Source: Proales similis (Eukaryota; Rotifera; Eurotatoria; Ploima; Proalidae). From it: DNA of 64,000 bases. This document shows positions 10,738 to 19,810 of the stretch, one piece after another. The notes beneath the pieces were generated by a model that made no database searches, was not told the origin of the DNA, and worked only from the letters and a program-made list of their open reading frames with translations. Numbering within the stretch: position 1 is the first letter of the stretch; each line of letters opens with the position of its first letter. The stretch covers positions 930,001 through 994,000 of the forward strand of contig JAGVRJ010000004.1 in NCBI GenBank assembly GCA_019059635.1, read 5' to 3'. Both the position numbers and the translations under genes were made by a program.

Positions 10738-11989
10738 TTTTTCGTCTGAAAGAATGTACATTCCATGCTCTTGAATTCAAATCGGAACTCCACAAGAAGG
10801 CATTCAAAACATGAAAGCATCATCAGAAATCTTGTGTCGTTTAATTAGCTTTAGATTACTTACGACACGTAAGAAAGCTTATCCGCAGTAATTAGACCTT
10901 ATGCTTCTTCTGCTTGCAGTAATCTTCGTTCTAAATAATTTTCGCCTCCAATCATAAGACTGACTATCCGCCAAAACTTGAATAAAATCAATAATTGTGA
11001 CCTTAGCCAAAGTCGCTCCTTTCTTCTGACGCATTACCATTCCCTCTTTTGACGTTGCTGCCTCCTCTCCCGCCGATTATCCAGCCAGATAAAGAAACAT
11101 AAAACGCAACCCAGTCTGAGGTGGCCAATTCCCTTTTCTAAACTTTTGGCCAAACACTTTTGTAGAGCATTATAATTCTCAATGTTTAATCTGACATGCA
11201 GACGAGAAAATAATTAAAATTGAACAATTTAACTGCCTCGTTGGTTCTAATTAATATTTATTTAGACGAAACTGTTCTTAATCTTTCTTAATGCTTATAA
11301 TTACTGCAAATTCAAGCATCCGATTCAGCGATTTAAAATCGAGTCTCTGTTACGGTAGAAAGATATTTTAAAAGAATGCTTGCTTAGCCCTAATTGTTGA
11401 ATACAAAAAACAGGGCCTGATAAATACTGAGCTCCCTTTCCGTGTCTGATTGGAGCGGAAATTCGAATTTTAAAGGTATCTTTCCGATGACATTCTAAGA
11501 TTTGACTGTCTGGGTTTTAATCCAGAGTGGTTTTGGCTGGCACAGAAGCCCGAATACGCCAAGGGGGAACCAAAGAAAATTCTTATCGAGACCCTCGAAT
11601 TGTTTGAGCCAGCACGACGATTCTGTATACATATAAACGGCTTTTTTCTCAGAAAATGACGCTCTATTTGAATATTTTTATTCATTTCCGATGGGACTTA
11701 ATTATTTATAAGATGCATTAATTAATTGATAAAACTAAAATGGGAGAGACGTCATACGAGTTAGGGACGAGGGAAAAGAGAACAGACGAAAATTCTGAGA
11801 ACAAGACTGGTTAGTTTGGTTTCAAGGTCGGCTTTGGTTTTTCTGTTTACTGTTAAATAGGCTTTATTAAGGATGAGCAGCTTGATACCGGCGAGCAAAC
11901 ACACAAAGAAGATTATTGATTAATTATACCGTTTGTTTTAGACGGAACTTTTTGAATGACAAAATAGCCGATGAATCGAGAATGAATGA
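10738..11989. other. Spacer between the tandem receptor genes
   Basis: About 1.25 kb: the promoter side of copy A at the left and the 3' UTR of copy B at the right. A minus-strand AATAAA is at 11868-11863 for copy B. No third receptor copy, ORF of note or RNA was seen. Confidence 0.6.
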
Positions 11990-13341
11990 TTAGGCTGGCA
12001 AATGGAAATTAGTGCAGCTGTGACTGAAACGAGTAAAAATTTTCTCCCTAAACTTGGAGCCACTAAGTGAATAGAGAAAGAAATTGATTGAATGATTGAA
12101 GTAATACATGTAGCAAGCGATTCGCTCGGCCAGCTCATCTATTTGACTTCTAGACACATTTGTATCGAATTTTACCGTCTCGTTGACTGATGACTCATCC
12201 ACGTTGAGCTGATTTGGCTCTGATATGAGATAATGCTGGGCAAAATATCTGAGTTTGAGCAAAATCATTGGCGTATTGAGAATCAGGAAGGCGGCTGAGA
12301 TGAGAATCAGCATTTGGGTGGTTCTCTCGTATGCCCTTCTCTGTCGCAAGTTGCGAGCTATAATTCCAACGGGAACTTGTCCTAAGCCAGCTGGCTGCTC
12401 GAGCAGAGGGCGGGCAAATGAATATTCTTGACAAGCTGGAACCGAAGAAGACAAAGGACGAGTAATGTGGCAGATTGATTCAAACGGTTCAGATTGAGTT
12501 CTTCTCATCGAGAATTGAACACTGGCGCTCAAAGTTGTGCGATAAGTTGTGGTGGTTAAATTATTTGAATCAATAGAGCCATTAAGCCTATCCGGTCGGG
12601 AGCGTAGCAGTTTGATGATAATCAAGCAATTCAACGAAGAAATTATTAAAAAAGGCAAGAACATCGTGATGGTGGTGTCGAGGAGCGAAAACACGGCCAT
12701 GACACCGTACCAGTCCAGGAGAGTGACACAGAGCTGGTGACCGTCGATTTGCTCGATGCCCGACGTGACCAGGGTGAGCGAGTAGAGGGCTGCGCCGACG
12801 AGCACAATGACGAGGATGCACGGCCGCTGCCGACCGAACTGGAGCGCGCGCAGCGGAAACACCACCGCCACGAAGCGCTCGAACGTGAACCACACCACCA
12901 GCCTGCCGACGAGCGTCAGAGCGTTAGTTGCGCGAGGACGCCTGCGAAAGAGAGCTTCCTACCAGACGGAGACGAAACTCGACACGTAGCCCGAGTAGAC
13001 TGTGAGCTTGCAGAGCGGCTCCCACTGGTTGATGGCGTTGATACGGAAGATGCCCAGGTTGACCACCAGCAGCGAGAGCAGGAACAGGTTGTCCGAGACG
13101 GCGATCGACGCCAAGATGTGGTTGGCGTGCTCGAAGCTGTGCGTCGCCAGGACAGAGATCGTGATCAGACGAAGCGGCGAGAAAGCAGGCCGGGTGAGGC
13201 TTACTTGAGCTTCTTGCAGGCAAACACCAGGAACGAGAGCGAGTTGGTCACCAGGCCCACTCCGATCACTCCGAGCACGTAGAACGGCTCGATTTGCCGC
13301 ACAAATGTTAGAATGCTTGACAGGATTTGGGCGTTACTCAT
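11990..13341 (-). CDS. Rhodopsin-like GPCR, tandem copy B (GPCR 3)
   Basis: Three exons read right to left: 13205-13341, 12963-13136 and 11990-12902 (407 aa); introns of 68 and 60 bases. The start MSNAQILSS was chosen as the ATG in frame with TM1. Helices and motifs through TM5 match copy A exactly in the shared tract. After TM5 it diverges: intracellular loop 3 is long (about 80 residues, Ser/Arg/Thr-rich) and not interrupted by an intron. TM6 reads MLILISAAFLILNTP, extracellular loop 3 is long with NET and NVS glycosylation sites, and TM7 is FNHSINFFLYSLSG. Like copy A it is probably a peptide receptor with unknown ligand. Receptors identical in TM1-TM5 but different in TM6-TM7, loop 3 and tail may share part of the binding pocket while differing in G-protein coupling; that is inference. 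Confidence 0.9.
12654..13273. repeat. 620-base tract identical to 10086-10705 (copy B)
   Basis: The partner of the tract in copy A. The boundaries are where the bases first differ: left of 12654 in the coding region just after TM5 begins, and right of 13273 in the N-terminal codons before TM1. Confidence 0.93.
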
Positions 13342-13921
13342 GACATCAGTTTTCTCCGACACAAATCAAAATTATTTTGATAATCGCTAAAACGATAAAT
13401 GAAGCTTGTCGACACGGATAGCAGACGTCTGCATCTAAAAATAAAAATATTTTGAACTGAAAAGAAGTTAATAGACCGTGGTAAGCTGGTTTATTCATAA
13501 TTGGCGAACGGAAAGGATTTTTGAATATTGGTTCGATTTGATTTTTGCTTTCGTTTTGAATAGATTGTTGATTAACGTGGCCTTTCTTAATCCAAGGCAT
13601 AATTTGCTAGTTTTTGCCGCCGGTGCATTATCAGGATTAACGCTTCAGACAGCCGACAACCACTTAAGGAACGTTGCGTGAGCGAGCAAGATTGGCAAAA
13701 TCAATTTATTTTGGTAATAAAACATCTATTTTGGATGAATCATTCGCTGGTTCCCTTTGCCTACCTTTGAAAGCCCTCCTTTCTTCAATCCCATTCCATC
13801 TTAATCTCAGAAATCGTTTTTATTCATTTGCTATCAGAAAACAGGTCGTAGATCAATTTTTTAGCTGAATTTACAAAAAAGGGATATAGTTACAAAATAG
13901 ACTAATGAATGCTTAAATAAA
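13342..13921. other. Spacer between GPCR copy B and the orphan basic protein
   Basis: 580 bases; AT-rich, with no ORF that looks coding. A minus-strand AATAAA at 13824-13819 could serve the gene at 13922-14872. Confidence 0.55.
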
Positions 13922-14872
13922 TCAAATCAAATAATTTCGTATGTAATCGTCTCGAAGCAAATGCTCCATGTAGTTAAGAAGCTGTTTGTTGTTATAGAAT
14001 TTATCGATACGTGCACAAATCGCATTTCGACGAACAGCACTCTTTGACTGAAAGAGAAATAGATCCAAGAGCTGATCGTTAAACTCGCTTCGTTTGTTCT
14101 CATATGGACGCAAATCGACCCGTTCAAGGCTTAATGATTCAACATGATTAAGATGGTTTCTTCGATTCACCGGATGCTTTTTGGAGCTCAGCAAATTGCT
14201 GCGTTTTAATGCGATGTAATTTTTTATTCTATTTAGTGTCAATGTGGATGAGAAACGAGCCGAGCTGACTGATGTATCCAGAGAAATTAGATCTGAAGAG
14301 CTGAGCGATGTTTTTGCTCTGCTCAGACCTCTTTTTAGAAAAGCTGGCTGCTTGTGCGTGAGTAATATTGCCGAACGCTTCTCGAACAAGCCATTATTAG
14401 CATCGATCGATTTTCTCTTCTCGTTTTTCAACGAGACTAGACAATCGATGCTCCTTGATTTTCGAATTTTCTTTGTTCGAGGTGGACCTGCGGATTTGAA
14501 CCTCCTCGGGCGTCCCCGGAGGTAATGCTTCAAAGCACACAGAAATGAGCAGAGCGTGGTGCGCTCGGCCATTGTTAGCTGCATTTGCGTAGTCGCTGGT
14601 TGGGGGGCGATGTCTTGGTTTCCTGTCTGGCTCAGGATCGGCTCGCTGCGCGAGAGGCCTCTTCCGTCCTTGAGGCTTCGAGTTCCAACACGATCTTGAT
14701 CTTCTTTGTTCCTTTGTGGCTCTGTTGTTTGAATGATTTTCTCCGTCTCGCCTGACATTGGATTATTACATTTGACGAAATAGAGAAAGCTCGGAATCAG
14801 GGAAAGAGTTGAAATTGATTGATGGCTTTTTGCATTCAATGGCTCGCTTTCGACTGGAGGGCACTCGTCCAT
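13922..14872 (-). CDS. Orphan basic Ser/Arg/Leu-rich protein
   Basis: A 316-codon open frame on the minus strand starting MDECPPVESEP and ending IRNYLI. I do not recognise it. The first 110 residues are polar and probably disordered. The middle is strongly basic (GRPRRFKSAGPPRTKKIRKS), then Ser/Thr-rich. The last 60 residues alternate charged and aromatic/leucine residues and could be helical. There is no signal peptide, membrane segment or metal-ligand pattern. Length without stops in a 40% GC region supports a real gene, but no homology confirms it. It lies between receptor copy B and a 1.85-kb gene-free stretch and may have further 5' exons. Confidence 0.5.
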   Translation of the reverse strand: MDECPPVESEPLNAKSHQSISTLSLIPSFLYFVKCNNPMSGETEKIIQTTEPQRNKEDQDRVGTRSLKDGRGLSRSEPILSQTGNQDIAPQPATTQMQLTMAERTTLCSFLCALKHYLRGRPRRFKSAGPPRTKKIRKSRSIDCLVSLKNEKRKSIDANNGLFEKRSAILLTHKQPAFLKRGLSRAKTSLSSSDLISLDTSVSSARFSSTLTLNRIKNYIALKRSNLLSSKKHPVNRRNHLNHVESLSLERVDLRPYENKRSEFNDQLLDLFLFQSKSAVRRNAICARIDKFYNNKQLLNYMEHLLRDDYIRNYLI

Positions 14873-16727
14873 GATTAGCAGAAAACTCCTGAGAAGCGGT
14901 AAATCACTTTTGACGCCAAACTATTCATTGCCTCCTGTCTAGACATCGAAATTTCTAAATCAAACGGGTCAATCAAATTGTAGAGCCAAAATCTTCTTCG
15001 AGTTTTTCTTGAGCGCACTTTCTAGAAAGAGAGGCAGCAGTTGTGAATGGTGACTAAATGCGATTATTATGCGATCGGCTAGTATGGGAGTTACTTGGCG
15101 GATATGAATCTAAAGCGCCTTGTGACGTGCTTGGACGAGTGCATGTGGGTGTGTGCGTGTGTGTTTGGCTCTTCAAGTGGCTTTCATTCACTTGAAAGAA
15201 TCTAATTTGGGCATCCGTCTGTGATGTGTTCGAAATCTTGAATTCCGTTCACAACAATATGGAATTTAATTGTGTGTGTGTGTGTGTGTTGGTTCTTTTC
15301 GGTTGAATGAAGCAATTTAGACGAGTTGCGGCGGGCTGCAAATTCGGCTTTCAAATGCCCAATGAGAGGTGTCGAACGATTTCTTGCTTTTGCTTGGCTT
15401 CAACAAACGCGGCAATAAATTTTGACCAATAAAATGGAAAAATATCTTCGTCGCTCGTCATTCTATTACCTGCTCAAGAGCACTGCCTAGGAACGTGACT
15501 GCCAAATGCCGACTGATAAAGCCTCGCTATTTGTAGCCCGTGACACTCTCAATATGAAGAATTGCACTCAAAAACATAGAGCCAATAACAAATAGTTGGC
15601 TTTGATTAAGCTTGCTGGCACTCGACTAATCGATATAAAATAAAGAGGCTTAAACAGAAAAGACACGAGAGGCCGGTCTAACCAATAATCTTAAGAGCTG
15701 AGAAATCAAGTCGAGAGGCCAAGCGCGGCTACAACACGCTTCTGCGACTAGACAACTAGACTTGAACCATACAACTGATATGCAACACAAATCAATAGAA
15801 CTGAAACGCTCCGATGGCACAAAGTACAAACGCCTTAATTAGAAATGGCTTGGCGAATATGCCGGATCAATAATCAAGAGCCTTCTTTCCTGCTTCTGCT
15901 CTTGCCCCCGCTGCTCATCGTTGCCGATCTGATCAATAATTGAAGAAATTGCAATTTGATAAGCCGTTTGCTTTCGACATATTTTTGGTTATCTTCTAGC
16001 GAGCGCTTACACGGCCTAACCTTGGCGCAATGTCCATCAGCTTTAAAAATTCATGAGAGTGTCAAACACAATAGGAGAGTGGGTGCCGAGTGCCATACAC
16101 GATCAAGACGGTTTGATTGAATTCTGGAAACGAACGAAGATGGATGCAATGTATTTACGTAGCACGCCTGGGGCAGTTCAGCTTGTGGCAACCGGCTGAA
16201 TATATTATACGCTTTAATGCGCCAGAAAATAAGCCTTGATTCATCAGCGATCAGCAATTTAGAGGGAAAAAAGATGCCAATGAACAAGAAAGGTTGGTGT
16301 GAGAAAGAGAGGGAAAGAGCCGACGCTTGCCGGGATTTCACAGTGCACAAGCAATAATTAGCTCATAAGCCCTTTTTTAATCTCCAACCATTTTTTGCCT
16401 GTGCAACAGCTCAAATCTGCTATTCCGCTGTAACGCTGCGATCTTGAATTGAACGGCCGCTTCAAAAGCGATATGTGTAGTTCTGTCTGTGTGCGTGTTT
16501 GTGTGTGTGGATCGATTTCGTGAGCGATAAGAATATTTGCTCATTCAATTAAGGCTTTGCATAGTCTAGCAGATGTCAGCGCCGAGTTTGCAGACCTGGC
16601 GGCAACCAACTCCTTGTTTTAAAATGATGAATAAATTATGCTCCTGTTTGACTTGTACTCGTTCAAAGTCGTCTTTTAAAGCCTAAATCTCAACTGGCTG
16701 ATCTTGGTGCGAAAGAATAAAACTAAA
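14873..16727. other. Gene-free stretch with a TG microsatellite
   Basis: About 1.85 kb. It contains (TG)n at 15271-15289 and other short TG-rich pieces near 15150 and 16490-16508. No coding-like ORF or structured RNA was recognised. It includes the promoter sides of the minus gene at 14872 and the plus gene at 16728. Confidence 0.6.
15271..15289. repeat. TG microsatellite
   Basis: Uninterrupted (TG)9.5 in a gene-free stretch. Confidence 0.9.
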
Positions 16728-17961
16728 ATGGAGAATAAACGCCAGAGCTTATGGATTCTGCTGCTGGTTCCTCTCTCAATATTCACCTACTCGTGCATGT
16801 TTGCACTTAACATGGTCGCAAGTAGAGGAGCGGGCTCAAACAGCTGTAAGCGTCCAATTCTTTCGCCAATCTTACAAGCGTATCTAATCGCTTCCTCTCC
16901 ATATCCGTTTGACATTAAAAATAAAAAGCTTTATTTCCGTCGGATATAAGAAATTTCTCGCAGAAATTCACAGTCGATATAACACCCGCTGGTTGGATAT
17001 TTCCAGTCATATGGAGCGTGATATTTCTCTGGCAAGTAAGCTTTTAAAGACGAGTCAAACCCTCAAGTCAGCTGCAGTCTAAATACTTGCTTCAAGTTTG
17101 TCTGGCTGATCTATGCGCTGATATTCATCTTCCTGAGATTAGACGATGGCGCTCTAATCTATCGAAAGCTGAATGTGTTTGACAAGCGCATGTTCATCGC
17201 TTTCATTCTAAACAGCGTTTCGATCATCGTTTGGCTTTTCCTTGTCGCATACAAGCAACTTGAAGTGAGCGCCTTTCACCTCCATCAATTATATTCGTTC
17301 ATGTAATCAAATGGGCTTCCTTTCACAGTGGTCATTTGTGCTGATCACAATTTCGACGGTCACAATCGCAGCTTCAGCTTTCTACTCAACTCGTAAGCTG
17401 CTGACGGTAGAAGGAGCCATGCAACGATATCAGCTGTAAATTACTTTTGCATTTCATTTCGGCTGCATTCTAACCAAGAATCGGTTTGTTTTAAGCGGTG
17501 CACATGTATGGCTTCAGCGAGTGCTGATCTTGAATGGCCTATTTATATTTTCCAGTTGGCTGTTCATTGCCAACAGTGTCTCTCTGGCCTCTCTGCTACA
17601 CTACAGCCTTGGCTTGTCAATGAACGTCTCCTGCCTTACAAGTTTGGCGATCATTGCGGGCGGATTTGTGACACTGAGCATATTCGAAAATCTGATCTGC
17701 CCGGCGCATCTGCTTTACATTGCCACTCCGTGGCCTGTGGTCAACTTGGCCGCAGTTGCCGTGCTTAACAAAAACTTCAACCAACAGAGCCCTTCAATTG
17801 TCGATCTGAGCACTCTGGCTCTTCTGGCACTGGCAACGGTGCTCACCTGCATCAAGATTGTCACATTCATTCTCCATCATACCAAACTCAGACATAGAGT
17901 TCAACGCTATGAACAAGAATTTCACTTTGTCTCTGACTTGCCTCCTGAAGAAGAAGACTGA
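16728..17961 (+). CDS. Multi-pass membrane protein, TspO/MBR-reminiscent
   Basis: Five exons: 16728-16845, 16974-17035, 17097-17264, 17329-17435 and 17496-17961 (306 aa). Introns are 128, 61, 64 and 60 bases; the last has a clear CTAAC branch site. The protein is almost all hydrophobic: TM1 (LWILLLVPLSIFTYS), then DITPAGWIFPVIWSVIFLW, followed by about six more helices and a short acidic tail (DLPPEEED). The ITPAGWxFxxIW signature recalls TspO/MBR-like and related uncharacterised animal multi-pass proteins, but I cannot assign a transport or binding activity. The intron 1 acceptor (16973) was chosen because it alone keeps the frame after the strong GTAAGC donor. AATAAA lies at 18040-18045. 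The gene converges on the T-box gene. Confidence 0.7.
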
Positions 17962-18206
17962 AATACTCCAATCAATTCCAAACTGAAAATGCATTTGGTT
18001 CAATTTTCTGCTTGTGGTTTATTCATTTTAAAATTTCAAAATAAAACCAGACCTTTCTTTGCTGCCATTGATGCCTCAACAGCAGAAAAGCAGAGTAAAA
18101 CGATTTGAAAAACATAAAGGCTATAAATATACGAGTCGACGAGAAATTTGCGAGTAAAAATGAATAACTAAAGAAAAACAAGAGCAGCAACACCTTTAAG
18201 TGGCAC
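17962..18206. terminator. Convergent 3' ends with crossed poly(A) signals
   Basis: The plus-strand AATAAA at 18040-18045 serves the gene ending at 17961. The minus-strand AATAAA at 18023-18018 serves the T-box gene ending at 18207. The signals have passed each other, so the two 3' UTRs should overlap by roughly 40-60 bases. Confidence 0.65.
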
Positions 18207-19810
18207 CTAATGACTGGCAAAGTGATTAAGACTGAGCGGCGAAGCAAAGGCCGTGTGAGTGATTGAGTTGGCAGTTGAGGGCGAAGTCGACGGAGATGGA
18301 GTAAATGACGAGTTAGAGTTGAGCGGGTTCACCGACGCATGGTAAAAGTTGAGCCCATGAGCCGGTGCCGGGTAGTGACACATCTGCTGCGAGCTGTAGT
18401 AGTTCTCACTGCATTGGTACTTGGCAGCGTTTGGCTGGACATCTTGGTGCTCGTTTTCGTCCTCCTCGAACGATCTTTTCCTCGATCGTGCCTCTTCCAT
18501 GCTAAGACGACTTACCTGGTAGCCGTTGTGAGCGATCGGCGGGCTAACTTGAATCTGCTTGTGAGGAGGACGCGCATGAATGAAATTGTGCACGTTGGTC
18601 ATTTTGGGCGTCGATGTGCAAAGGCTCTGCGGACTGGTCCCGTTCTGACGCGCATATGGCGAACTATAATTCACCGACTGAGGCAGAAACGTCTCCTTCT
18701 TGTAGCTCGACTGAATGAGAAGCGAGTTTTCATAGCAGCGATCGCCGTTGTCTCTGAATCCTTTGGCGAATGGATTGTTGTCGATTTTCAATTGCGTTAT
18801 CTGCACAAAATTCGTGTGAGTGTCTCCTTAAGTTCAAATCGGCATGGAAAACTACTTACGTCAGTGTTTTGATAAGCAGTCACAGCAACGAACTGCGTTT
18901 CAGTGAATGTGAACGTGGCGATCACCTTGTTCTCTTGGGCAGTGGCTATATGCAGTCTAGGAATGTATTTTCTCATCGAATTCAACAGAATATGCCCGTC
19001 CGGGTTAGTCTTGTTGTTTGTGAGCTTGACCTTGCTGAAAGCCAGCTCGTTCTTCATCCAGTGCGCTCCGGTGTTGGGCGAGTCCGGATGGATGTAAATG
19101 TTGGCCGTTTTAGGGTTCGACAGCGACTTTGAAGTCGCCTGGCCGCAGGGCACCCATTTGCCTGCCTGAAATTTCCAATTGTGCGAGTCAGCTGTCACAA
19201 TGTCAATGAACATGTTGTAGTCCTCGTTCGGATTCAGTCCGGTGATTTTATACTGCAGAGTGGGAAACATGCGTCGTCCTTGCTTGGTAATGATCATCTC
19301 GGTTGTGTGCGAGTTAAATCGGCTCCAAAGCTGATTGTTTGACAGCTCGACTTGGATGTTGCCCTTGGACTCGGTGAACGGGCTAGATTGCTTGGTGTTG
19401 ATCGGCTGTTTCATCGGCTTGAAAGCTGATGGATGAACGCTTGGCGACGGAATGGATGCCGATGAGGCAGATGAAATTGAGGATGAGCTTGTGGTTGAAG
19501 TGCTGTGCGAGTCGTTCGGATTGACAGTGGACGCGACCCAGTCCCCGATCGGACCACTCGCTGCTGGCTGATTGTAATAGAAGTTGTTGGCCATGTAGCA
19601 GCCTGTGTCGTAAGACGCCTGACAGGACGCATTTGGATAATAGCCGTCGTAGTTGGCATAGGCTTGATAGGGCGGATAAGCGCCTGTCTGCGCATAGTTG
19701 TAGGTGTCTACCAGATTGAATGAGTCTGGATAGGGATAAGCTGCAGGCTCGCCATCTTGCTGCTGGTTGCTCAGGCAGTAGAATGTCTTGCTTGCGTCTG
19801 TTTCGACCAT
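18207..19810 (-). CDS. Tbr/Eomes: T-box transcription factor, Eomes/T-brain type
   Basis: Two exons, 18860-19810 and 18207-18800 (514 aa), with one 59-base intron (GTAAGT...TGTGCAG) inside the T-box between NTD and ITQLK. Residues 1-150 are Tyr/Gln/Ser-rich, likely an activation region. The T-box spans about 152-336: LWSRFNSHTTEMIITKQGRR, GKWVPCGQA, HPDSPNTGAHWMK, FTETQFVAVTAYQNTD and ITQLKIDNNPFAKGFRDN. EMIITKQGRRMFP together with the QLKIDNNPFAKGFRDN end points to Tbr/Eomes rather than Brachyury or Tbx2/3. The C-terminal 180 residues are Ser/His/Asn-rich with a basic patch (RSRKRSFEEDE). The factor acts in the nucleus; in other animals this subfamily works in mesendoderm and neural development. 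A minus-strand AATAAA is at 18023-18018. Confidence 0.93.

Noticed and set aside
10169-10774. Plus-strand 201-codon ORF and its copy at 12737-13282
   Set aside because: Shadow of the receptor exons on the minus strand; Arg/Asp/Glu-rich composition is the complement of GC-rich codons, and it spans the receptor introns.
10004-10807. GPCR copy A as a pseudogene (reading frame broken into three pieces)
   Set aside because: Three introns with proper GT-AG ends and consistent phases join the pieces into an intact 341-aa receptor.
15980-16005. Weak resemblance to the miR-9 mature sequence
   Set aside because: Mismatched in the seed-proximal part and no clear hairpin arm seen.
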